DNA from: Methanosarcina spelaei
GTDB taxonomy: Archaea; Halobacteriota; Methanosarcinia; Methanosarcinales; Methanosarcinaceae
DNA length: 46,438 nucleotides
Assembly: GCF_002287235.1 (NCBI RefSeq)
Contig: NZ_LMVP01000090.1
Location: 1-46,438, forward strand
Direction: 5' to 3'
The notes under the pieces were generated by a model, which was given only the letters and a program-made list of their open reading frames with translations, did not search any database and had not been told where the DNA came from. A program made the translations under genes and the position numbers. Of this stretch, positions 29,002 through 37,287 are shown in pieces; within the stretch, counting starts at the first letter, position 1, and each line of letters starts with the position of its first letter.

Positions 29002-30390
29002 TTACCATACATTCAATATCCACTCCCTATCCTTTTTGTATTCCATATCGGTGAAAAGTGTGTTTGCCATCTGTTCAGCGAGCCATATAGCGCCTTCATA
29101 TCCAACAACTGGATGGCGGTACAATCCTGCACGATCGAAAGTAGGAAAACCCACACGTACCATAGGGATATTGTTGTCAATAGCAGTCCAGCGACCCTTG
29201 GAATGCCCCAGGATAAGATCAAGTTTAATTTCCTTATCCTTGATCCTCCTTTCAAGTTCCCACAGATCTGCATTCATAACAATTTCCATATCAAAATCTA
29301 CTTTTTCCTGGAATGCTTTGATGCGCGGATCGCCCTTATACGTGTTATTGTCATCGCCAAGAAGAAGAAGCACGGGTTTCATCTCCATATCGAGACAGAA
29401 TTCAGCAAGGCCTATGACTAGGTCTGGGTTTCCGTAAATGGCAACCCTCTTGTCGGCAAAAAACATGTGGGTAAGGTCCGTAATTGCATCGATTGCAATT
29501 CCCCTCTCACGAACAAGTGATTCGGGAATCGGTTTTCCGGTCATTTTTTTCAAATTCTGCAGGAAGGTATCCGTATTACGGATTCCGATCGGAGTTGGTC
29601 CTATTATTGCAGGAACATCGAACTCGCTTTCTAGATATCGAGCGGCTTTCGCACCCTCATACTTATTCAATGCAATTGTTCCCATTGCGTCCGCAGTTCC
29701 GGTCAGATCTTCTATCGTCGTACTGCCATGGGCAAATCCACTTTTATCCGGCATCAAAGGAGAATCAAAGCTTTCGATTTCGAAGAGGACTGTTGCATCT
29801 ATATCCATTGCTGACAGAAGGTGCTTGAGTGCTGTAACATCTCCGGGATTGACCCATCCGGTGATTAGATTGATTTTTCCATTAGGTTTATCTTTTTTTG
29901 CAAACGCCTTTACTATATCATGGACTGCCACATCATATCCGGTCACCATACTTCCTTTAAAACTTGGAGTGTGGATTGGAATAAGGTGTACTTCCCGATC
30001 TGCATATTTTTCTTTCAAAAGCTTTTTGTTTAGTTTCCGAATGAGACCGTCAATATCATCGCCGATGACTTCCGTCGAGCACGTCGTGATGATCGGTACG
30101 ACCTTCACATGTGGATACCTCATCAAAAGAACATCTACAGCCTCCTCTACTCTATTAAGAGCCCCAAACACCGCACCGTCCTCGTGAAGAGATGAAGATG
30201 CAAGCTCGAAGCTATCCTTGAAATGCTGTGCGAATAGCATACGAACGAACATTACGCATCCCTGTCCCCCATGAACGATAGCGATACAGTCCTTTATTCC
30301 TATACTGGCATATTGTGCTCCACAGGGTTGGCATGTGAATATGGGGTTGATAATTCCTGGACGCTCTCGTTGTTTTAGTTCACAAGACAT
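29002..30390 (-). CDS. anfK: Fe-only nitrogenase beta subunit AnfK
   Basis: A 462-residue nitrogenase FeFe-protein beta chain. It begins MSCELKQRERPGIINPIFTCQPCGAQ. Cys20, Cys45 (GGQGCVMF) and Cys104 (ITTCSTEVIGDD) are the three expected P-cluster ligands. It pairs with AnfD and AnfG to form the catalytic hexamer. It is the last gene of nifI1-nifI2-anfD-anfG-anfK, 15 bp after anfG, with AGAGGAAA before ATG 30390. The length matches the Anf/Vnf group (about 460 residues) and is shorter than NifK (over 510), which supports the alternative-nitrogenase call. Confidence 0.95.
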   Translation of the reverse strand: MSCELKQRERPGIINPIFTCQPCGAQYASIGIKDCIAIVHGGQGCVMFVRMLFAQHFKDSFELASSSLHEDGAVFGALNRVEEAVDVLLMRYPHVKVVPIITTCSTEVIGDDIDGLIRKLNKKLLKEKYADREVHLIPIHTPSFKGSMVTGYDVAVHDIVKAFAKKDKPNGKINLITGWVNPGDVTALKHLLSAMDIDATVLFEIESFDSPLMPDKSGFAHGSTTIEDLTGTADAMGTIALNKYEGAKAARYLESEFDVPAIIGPTPIGIRNTDTFLQNLKKMTGKPIPESLVRERGIAIDAITDLTHMFFADKRVAIYGNPDLVIGLAEFCLDMEMKPVLLLLGDDNNTYKGDPRIKAFQEKVDFDMEIVMNADLWELERRIKDKEIKLDLILGHSKGRWTAIDNNIPMVRVGFPTFDRAGLYRHPVVGYEGAIWLAEQMANTLFTDMEYKKDREWILNVW

Positions 30391-30405
30391 GATATTTCCT
30401 CTTAC

Positions 30406-30756
30406 TTAATAAATTGGGTTAGTGAGTTCTTGATTAAGTGACCCATTGATAGTTAAGTAATCTATACGCCCCTTAAGCCCCTGCATAAGCAGTTTGATAT
30501 CTTTTTTGTCCATTATGCCTAACCATGGGCACGTTTTTTTGAACCCATTTGCTAAATACACAGCATCTACCCAATAGCACCTATCTGAAGGTGTGCTGAG
30601 ATTAACAGGTTCGTCGCACAATAACTGCATGGTTTTTGTAAGAATCTCTTCGTTTTGTCTCTCTCTGTCCCAGGCACGTGAGTGAAACTGCCACAGGCAC
30701 CATTTCATAATAAAATCTGCAAGCTGCTCTACCCTGTCTTTCATAACATCATCCAT
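30406..30756 (-). CDS. anfG: Fe-only nitrogenase delta subunit AnfG
   Basis: A 116-residue delta subunit, present only in V- and Fe-only nitrogenases. The family core [26 protein letters not shown] is quoted here in part as [27 protein letters not shown] and [14 protein letters not shown] follow. ATG 30756 is preceded by GGTGAGG at good spacing; a GTG at 30768 would add four residues. It is shorter at the N-terminus than the roughly 130-residue Azotobacter protein. It sits 21 bp after anfD and 15 bp before anfK, and its presence rules out a Mo-type NifDK cluster. Confidence 0.95.
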   Translation of the reverse strand: MDDVMKDRVEQLADFIMKWCLWQFHSRAWDRERQNEEILTKTMQLLCDEPVNLSTPSDRCYWVDAVYLANGFKKTCPWLGIMDKKDIKLLMQGLKGRIDYLTINGSLNQELTNPIY

Positions 30757-30777
30757 TAATGACCTCACCTTCCTCTA

Positions 30778-32364
<1,587 letters not shown>

Positions 32365-32742
32365 TTATAGAAGGGCACTGTCTCCCTGTTCATCCGTTCT
32401 TACCCTAATGGCATCATCAACAGGACAGATGAAAATTCTCCCATCGCCGATTTCACCAGTTTGGTTTACCTTAATAATTGTTTCAACAATTGTGTCAACA
32501 TCTTCATTACGGGAAACTATGGAAAATAGGCGCTTGGGAATGTATTCCATTCTCCTTCCAGCCTTTATGCTCTGATCCAGAATTTCAGGGCGAATATCAA
32601 TTTCAAGCTCGGTTGCAATGCCTTTTTGTTTACCTCTTCCAAACACTGGAAGCGCAGTTAAACTAGGAACACCGAGCTTCTCGAGAGCTTCTTTTGTAGG
32701 AATAACTTTTTTTGGACGGATAATTGCAATTATTTCTTTCAT
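32365..32742 (-). CDS. nifI2: PII-like nitrogenase regulator NifI2
   Basis: A 125-residue GlnB/PII-family protein. MKEIIAIIRPKKV opens the fold and VFGRGKQKGIATELEI marks the T-loop side. The T-loop is longer than in NifI1, as expected for NifI2. It ends GRIFICPVDDAIRVRT. With NifI1 it binds the nitrogenase protein and switches activity off when fixed nitrogen is available, sensing 2-oxoglutarate and ATP; this is known from methanococci. It lies 13 bp after nifI1 and 21 bp before anfD. AGGAGGGTG precedes ATG 32742. Confidence 0.93.
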   Translation of the reverse strand: MKEIIAIIRPKKVIPTKEALEKLGVPSLTALPVFGRGKQKGIATELEIDIRPEILDQSIKAGRRMEYIPKRLFSIVSRNEDVDTIVETIIKVNQTGEIGDGRIFICPVDDAIRVRTDEQGDSALL

Positions 32743-32755
32743 AATTGCACCCTCC

Positions 32756-33073
32756 TCAAAGACCTACATCCCCTGTGCGTATCGTATATGCATTGTCAAC
32801 GGGGATGACAAAAATTTTACCGTCTCCTTGATGACCGGTGTATGCTTTGTATTTGATAATTTTAGCAACTTCTTCAACATGCTCATCTTTTACAACTAAA
32901 ATAAGCATGGTTTTAGGAAGCTCATCATAGTGTACTGTTCCGATCGTGATCCCATTTTGTTTTCCACGGCCGAATACGTCTATTTTTGTTAGTGAAACAA
33001 ATCCCCCTTCTGCAAGCCCTTCTATAACGTCATCAGCGGCTTCAGTACGTATTAAAGCTTTGATCATTTTCAT
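32756..33073 (-). CDS. nifI1: PII-like nitrogenase regulator NifI1
   Basis: A 105-residue PII-family protein: MKMIKALIRTEAADDVIEGL, FGRGKQNGITIG, and GDGKIFVIPVDNAYTIRTGD at the end. It is the partner of NifI2 in post-translational shut-off of nitrogenase. ATG 33073 has GGAGG six bases upstream; a TTG at 33100 that would extend the frame lies upstream of that site and is rejected. It is now the first intact gene of the operon, about 475 nt from the promoter block, an unusually long leader that contains a nifH-family remnant. Confidence 0.93.
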   Translation of the reverse strand: MKMIKALIRTEAADDVIEGLAEGGFVSLTKIDVFGRGKQNGITIGTVHYDELPKTMLILVVKDEHVEEVAKIIKYKAYTGHQGDGKIFVIPVDNAYTIRTGDVGL

Positions 33074-33210
33074 ATTAATCCTCCTTTCACCGCCGAACAA
33101 ACTTTGTCACACGAAACATCATTCGGCGGCAAATGAAGTTTTGTGGTGTACAATGAAGTTTTATGTTTTCTAGTGAATGAAATTGCATTCGTGAGGTTTT
33201 GCAATGACAT

Positions 33211-33430
33211 TTAAGTGATCAATCCTTGACCAGATCTTGTGATTACTTTTTCTACGTAATTCATATCAAGAGGCTTTGTGGCAACAAAAGTTTCTTTTCG
33301 ATAATTTCAAGTGCAAGCTTGTCTCTTCCTTTTTTTTGATTACACAGATTATCATAATCAACAAAAAGATCGGACTTTATTTCTGCAACGTTTTTTTCCG
33401 GCATATAGCGAGTTGTCCGAATTTTAATAG
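33211..33430 (-). pseudogene. Frameshifted C-terminal remnant of a nifH-family gene
   Basis: In the operon leader, the minus strand from about 33430 reads TRYMPEKNVAEI, then FVDYDNLCNQKKGRDKLALE. After a one-base shift near 33285 it reads ETFVATKPLDMNYVEKVI and ends at TAA 33211. This lines up along its length with the AnfH C-terminus: [46 protein letters not shown]. The N-terminal three quarters, including the P-loop and cluster cysteines, are gone. The segment from ATG 33404 to the stop is 194 bp, one base short of 65 codons. Confidence 0.7.
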
Positions 33431-33440
33431 TCTTTCAGTG

Positions 33441-33505
33441 TGTTTTTAACCTTTTTTTGCGCTTTTAACCTCCTTTTGTGCTTTTAACCTCCTTTTGTGC
33501 TTTTA
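33441..33505. repeat. 19-bp tandem repeat, 2.5 exact copies plus a decayed one
   Basis: GCTTTTAACCTCCTTTTGT occurs twice in full at 33461-33498, with partial copies on either side, between the nifH-family remnant and the operon promoter. Confidence 0.9.
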
Positions 33506-33547
33506 TCCCGTTATGTTTTTTTAACCATAATATATATTTATAACATA

Positions 33548-33587
33548 GGAAAACAGTAACCTATTTCCTATTTTATACTATATAAAA
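33548..33587 (-). promoter_or_regulatory. Promoter/operator block of nifI1-nifI2-anfDGK
   Basis: On the minus strand a TATA-like TTTTATATA is followed by the 30-bp block shared with anfH, containing ATAGGAAATAGGTTACTGT and ending TTCC. Conservation extends through the TATA region and falls off quickly outside. See the anfH copy at 26269-26308. Confidence 0.7.
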
Positions 33588-33599
33588 CTTTTCCACAAT

Positions 33600-33871
33600 A
33601 TGGGTTTGATATTATTTACTCTTTAGAACATAAACATCGGTGATTTTAAAATTTAATACAAAAGATATACTTAAAAATAAATTATATTTATTACCTAATC
33701 AGTATTTTAAGCTTATTTACTGTTATTTTAAAGCAGCTTCTTAATAGAAAAATCTAACAATTTATTATTTGCTCTTTTATCAACGTAATAAATTAGATAT
33801 GTTTGTGTATACCAATCTCATTCAGACTATTAAGAGTCAAATTGACGACAAAAATTAATGAAAATGAGTAG
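33600..33871. other. AT-rich spacer
   Basis: No gene is recognisable. It lies upstream of the anf operon promoter and downstream of the decayed molbindin gene. Confidence 0.4.
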
Positions 33872-34083
33872 TTAGTCCGTGCCTATCATCACACTTGAGG
33901 TCTTGAACGCTTCATAAACTTAGCTTCCTACTTTTAAATTCAGACTTTCAGCTGTGACGTTTTTGTGATGATACAAGTGATTACCGTTCTTTCAGGCGGT
34001 TCTATTACAATTTAAGAGTTTTCCATTCCGAAGATAATGCTTTTAACTTTACTTTTTAAGGCATTGCGTGCGCCTAGTTTCAT
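33872..34083 (-). pseudogene. Decayed molbindin (Mop/TOBE) gene
   Basis: The minus strand begins at ATG 34083, with CGGAG at normal spacing, and reads MKLGARNALKSKVKSI, close to the molbindin start MKxSARNxLKGKVxxI. After a TAA the same frame gives IVIEPPERTVITCIITKTS, matching the second Mop strand pair. After more stops and a frame change it ends VYEAFKTSSVMIGTD and TAA 33872, matching the family end VYAxIKASSVMIGTD. The total length of about 70 codons equals an intact molbindin. Molbindins bind molybdate or tungstate oxyanions. At least three stops and one frameshift make it non-functional. Confidence 0.7.
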
Positions 34084-34269
34084 ATTTGATTCTCCGTTCA
34101 AAGCAGGAACATAACTTCCGAAAGTTACTATGTAAATTTATCAATATGTGAACCTTGCAAATTTAATAACGTTTATTTCTATATAATCAACTTATATAAA
34201 ATAATATAATACTTTCACTCAAAAAATTGATGCCGATATGTTTATATTTGAGTTGTAAATCTATTTCTA

Positions 34270-34525
34270 ATACAAGTTCTTCATATAAGTCGTATGAGTT
34301 TGAACGAGAAGACAGTTTACTGGTGACAAGCGTGGATCTGAAAATCTACTAACTGGTAAACTACAGCAAAAAACTTGAACACGGTTTTTTTTCTATTGGG
34401 ATCTGGAAAGTTATGGTCTCTCCTGAATTCCCCCACCCGTCTTCCAGAATGCAGGGAAAAAGGCGTATTCCTGAAAACCTGTTGACATTGAAGTACTAGT
34501 TCATAAAAATGGTACAGTGCTGTGA
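34270..34525 (+). pseudogene. Decayed fwdD/fmdD-like gene (tentative)
   Basis: Directly upstream of the fwdB-like gene, broken frames recall the C-terminal half of formylmethanofuran dehydrogenase subunit D. GFFSIGIWKVMVSPE resembles FIPYGPWANxVVSPE of that family. After a frame change VDIEVLVHKNGTVL ends at TGA 34523-34525, like a FwdD C-terminus. Stops interrupt every frame. The order D then B is typical of fwd/fmd operons, which supports the call, but the similarity is short. The left boundary is a guess. Confidence 0.45.
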
Positions 34526-34601
34526 AATTACTGTGCACTGTTCATTGGCATGAAAGTGAACTGTTGTACAGCAAACAGAACAATGTTGAGAGGTCAGTAA
34601 A

Positions 34602-34685
34602 ATGCAAGACGAGAAGATACTATCGATTTTTTTTGAAAAATACATCGAAAATACAATATCAAAGTTTTGTTCCGGAGAGCAGTGA
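34602..34685 (+). CDS. Possible 27-residue small ORF upstream of fwdB-like gene
   Basis: ATG 34602 is preceded by GAGAGGT at good spacing, and the frame MQDEKILSIFFEKYIENT... ends at TGA 34683-34685, three bases before the next ATG. It has no recognisable domain. It may be a leader peptide coupled to the fwdB-like gene or a leftover of the decayed upstream gene. Confidence 0.3.
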   Translation: MQDEKILSIFFEKYIENTISKFCSGEQ

Positions 34686-34687
34686 GT

Positions 34688-36091
34688 ATGATTCACAAAA
34701 ACATAGTCTGTCCGGTTTGTGGAGCTGCCTGCGACGATATCCAGATTGAAATTAATGACGGAAAGATTGAAGCGAAAAACGTATGCAAGATGGGAATTTC
34801 CAGGTTTAAGGAGATTACAAGTCCCAGACGATTTAAACAACCCCTTCTAAAGTTCGGAGGGAAATTAAGACCGGTTTCCTGGGACGGAGCCCTTCAAATA
34901 GCTGCAGACATTCTGACTTCGGCGAAGCGTCCTCTGATTTACATAGGCAGTGAAACTTCCTGTGAAGCATATGAAGTTGGGCTCATGATAGGGGAATATC
35001 TTGGCGCAATTGTCGATACAGTCGGTAATGGGGCCATAGTGATGGGAACTCAGGAGGCCGGAAAAGTCGGTGCTACTGAAGGGCAGAAGAAAAACAGGGG
35101 AGATCTTATGGTTTACTGGGGAACAAACCCACTTGAATCCATGCCCAGACAGATGTCCAGATATGGGGTTTTTCCCAGAGGTTACTGGACAAAACGCGGG
35201 CGTTTTGACAGGACAATCCTTACTGTGGACCCAAGAAAAACACTAACTGCTAAAGCTTCTGACCTTCATGTGCAGCTTAAACCGGATTCAGACTATGAAC
35301 TAGTAAGTGCACTGTTGACACTTCTACACGGAAGAGTTCCCCATCATTCAGTAGAGGAAATTACAGGAGTTTCCATTCATGTTATGGAAGAGATGCTTGA
35401 TTTGATGAAGAACTGCAACTTTGGGACTATCTCAGTAGGGGTTGGACTGTCTTCATCTCCTGGGAAGTACAGGAATATCGAAATTGCCATGAACCTTGTG
35501 AAAGAGCTGAACAAACATTCTAAATTTTCTCTTGGAATTATCCGCAGTCACTGCAACGCGGCAGGCTTTAGCCAGGTTGCTTCCTACATGTACGGTTACC
35601 CCTTCGGGCTTGACTTCATGCGTGGACACCCGCGTTATAACCCTGGAGAATTCACAACCTTAGATTTGCTTCGAGAAAAGGACATAGATGCAGCTTTTGT
35701 AATATGTGCCGATCTTTTGAGTCAGATCCCGCCTGACTGTGCAGCTTACCTTGAAGAAATTCCTTTAATCTGCCTGGATACAATTCCCTGTCCAACTACG
35801 TCTCTCTCAGACATTGTGCTCCCTGGAGTCATTGACTCTATGGAGTGTGAAGGGACTTTCTACAGGCTTGACGATGTGCCTGTTTATTTTGAACCGTTCC
35901 TTGATTCACCGTTTAAATTCACTCAAAGTAACGAAGACACCTTAAAACAGCTTTTTGAAAAAATAAAAGAGAAAAAGAATCAGGATAGTATTTTTCAGGA
36001 CAGTATTTTTCCGTTTACATACATTGATGATCTTAAAACTCAAAATTGCTCTTCGAGATCTCATATTTCGAGTGGCCAGTTAAGTTTCTGA
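34688..36091 (+). CDS. FwdB-like molybdopterin protein lacking the metal-ligand Cys
   Basis: A 467-residue paralogue of formylmethanofuran dehydrogenase subunit B. The N-terminal [4Fe-4S] motif CPVCGAACDD...CKMG is intact. DLMVYWGTNPLESMPRQMSRYGVFPRGYW, TVDPRKTLTAKASDLHVQL and YPFGLDFMRGHPRYNPGEF follow the family closely. In FwdB/FmdB a Cys (or Sec) in an S-V-C-H-G-P segment near residue 118 binds Mo or W. Here that region reads TVGNGAIVMGTQEAG (from about residue 109), with no cysteine and a 3-4 residue gap. No FwdA, FwdC or intact FwdD is adjacent. The last ten residues come from a 42-bp repeat. ATG 34688 has GGAG upstream. It may be a decaying gene or a protein with a changed role. Confidence 0.85.
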   Translation: MIHKNIVCPVCGAACDDIQIEINDGKIEAKNVCKMGISRFKEITSPRRFKQPLLKFGGKLRPVSWDGALQIAADILTSAKRPLIYIGSETSCEAYEVGLMIGEYLGAIVDTVGNGAIVMGTQEAGKVGATEGQKKNRGDLMVYWGTNPLESMPRQMSRYGVFPRGYWTKRGRFDRTILTVDPRKTLTAKASDLHVQLKPDSDYELVSALLTLLHGRVPHHSVEEITGVSIHVMEEMLDLMKNCNFGTISVGVGLSSSPGKYRNIEIAMNLVKELNKHSKFSLGIIRSHCNAAGFSQVASYMYGYPFGLDFMRGHPRYNPGEFTTLDLLREKDIDAAFVICADLLSQIPPDCAAYLEEIPLICLDTIPCPTTSLSDIVLPGVIDSMECEGTFYRLDDVPVYFEPFLDSPFKFTQSNEDTLKQLFEKIKEKKNQDSIFQDSIFPFTYIDDLKTQNCSSRSHISSGQLSF

Positions 36092-36143
36092 GAATGGGAA
36101 ACTCATATTTCGAGTAGCCAGTTAAGTTTCTGAGAATGGGAAA
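36060..36143. repeat. 42-bp tandem repeat, 2 copies, overlapping the fwdB-like stop
   Basis: Copies at 36060-36101 and 36102-36143 differ by one base (GTGGCC versus GTAGCC). The stop codon at 36089-36091 lies inside the first copy, so the protein's end SHISSGQLSF is repeat-encoded. Confidence 0.95.
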
Positions 36144-36174
36144 TAATTCTAAAACCATTAAGGTTTTAGAATTA
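36144..36174. terminator. Perfect 13-bp inverted repeat
   Basis: TAATTCTAAAACC pairs perfectly with GGTTTTAGAATTA around a 5-nt loop, just after the 42-bp repeat and 60 bp before the carbonic anhydrase gene. It may end the fwdB-like transcript or act in the next gene's leader. Confidence 0.5.
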
Positions 36175-36235
36175 AACTGGTTTGAGATAAGTTCTATATT
36201 AATTAATTTTCCTGATAAACAAAAGGAGAAATTTG

Positions 36236-36757
36236 ATGATAAAGAATTATAAAGACAAAAATCCGAAAATTTCAAGGACGGTTTTCATTGCGGATTCTGC
36301 AGATATAATCGGAGATGTAGAAATTGGAGATTATTCGAGTATATGGTTTAATGCTACGCTTCGAGGGGACCAGAATAAAATAAAAATCGGAAACCGAACA
36401 AGTATCCAGGATAATGTAGTAATTCATGTAGATTCTACTAATGAGGTACAAATCGGGGATAATGTCACTATAGGACACGGTGCCGTACTTCATGGTTGCA
36501 AAATCGAAAATAATGTAATTATAGGAATGAACTCTACAGTATTGAACGGAGCTGAGATAGGGAAAAATTCCATTGTCGGTGCAAATGCACTGGTTCCTGA
36601 AGGAAAAAAATTTCCTGAAAGAAGCCTGATCATTGGAGTTCCCGGGAAAGTAAAAAGAGAACTCGAAGAAGTAGAAATCGAGGCGATATTAAGAAATGCT
36701 GAAGAGTATGTAGAACTTACAAAGGAGTACAGGGAAAAGAGTAAAGTTAATGTTTAA
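36236..36757 (+). CDS. Gamma-class carbonic anhydrase-like protein (CamH type)
   Basis: A 173-residue left-handed beta-helix protein. Hexapeptide repeats (IGDVEIGDYSSIWFNATLRGD, quoted in part: IGDVEIGDYSS) run through residues 20-125, with a C-terminal helix. His64 (VVIHVD), His81 and His86 (GHGAVLHGC) are the three metal ligands of gamma carbonic anhydrases. The acidic loop of the exported Cam enzyme is absent, as is a signal peptide, so it fits the cytoplasmic CamH subgroup. It would interconvert CO2 and bicarbonate using Zn or Fe. ATG 36236 has AAAAGGAGA upstream. It follows the fwdB-like gene on the same strand; whether they share a transcript is unclear because a strong inverted repeat separates them. 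Confidence 0.85.
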   Translation: MIKNYKDKNPKISRTVFIADSADIIGDVEIGDYSSIWFNATLRGDQNKIKIGNRTSIQDNVVIHVDSTNEVQIGDNVTIGHGAVLHGCKIENNVIIGMNSTVLNGAEIGKNSIVGANALVPEGKKFPERSLIIGVPGKVKRELEEVEIEAILRNAEEYVELTKEYREKSKVNV

Positions 36758-36804
36758 GTCAATAGCTTTTCTTTAAGCTTATAACTTAAATATTTGCTTT
36801 TTTT

Positions 36805-37001
36805 GACTCAGTACCAAAATCTAGTGATGGATGTAAAATTCAAAATCACTAGATTTTGTAAATGGTCACCATCCGTGTAATACAACTTAATGATTCAAGT
36901 CTTTAGATAGCGAATATTGATTTTGATAAAAACTGGATTCTTCTTGCTAATTCAGATTTTCTATCAAAAATGCAAAAATCACTGGATTTTGGAACAGAGT
37001 C
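36805..37001 (+). mobile_element. 197-bp MITE, copy 2
   Basis: Appears identical in sequence and length to the element at 25369-25565 and has the same orientation. It is flanked by an 8-bp direct repeat, C followed by seven T (36797-36804 and 37002-37009). It lies 60 bp beyond the 3' end of tRNA-Ser. Confidence 0.95.
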
Positions 37002-37061
37002 CTTTTTTTAGGCTTATAATTTAAATATTCGCTTTTTTTCAGCTTTTAACTTAAAAATCAA

Positions 37062-37145
37062 CGCCCAGGGCAGGATTTGAACCTGCGCTCTCCCAAAGAA
37101 GAAACGGTTTTCGAGACCGTCGCCTTACCACTAGACTACCTGGGC
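37062..37145 (-). tRNA. tRNA-Ser(CGA)
   Basis: An 84-nt class II tRNA. Acceptor GCCCAGG pairs with CCTGGGC, D arm, anticodon stem ACGGT/ACCGT with loop CTCGAAA (anticodon CGA), a long variable arm (TTCTTCTTTGGGAGAGC), T arm GCAGG-TTCAAAT-CCTGC, discriminator G. The 3' CCA is not encoded and there is no intron. Confidence 0.95.
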
Positions 37146-37287
37146 ATTTTTTAATGTATGTATAATTTCCGGGCGCTGCCCGACGTTTTTGACACAACGT
37201 GTTTCAGATGCAGGGTTAGTGAATATACTTTCTTTCTTATATATTTTGTCATAAAAGGAGCTACTTCAAAACTTGAAAAGTAACATC

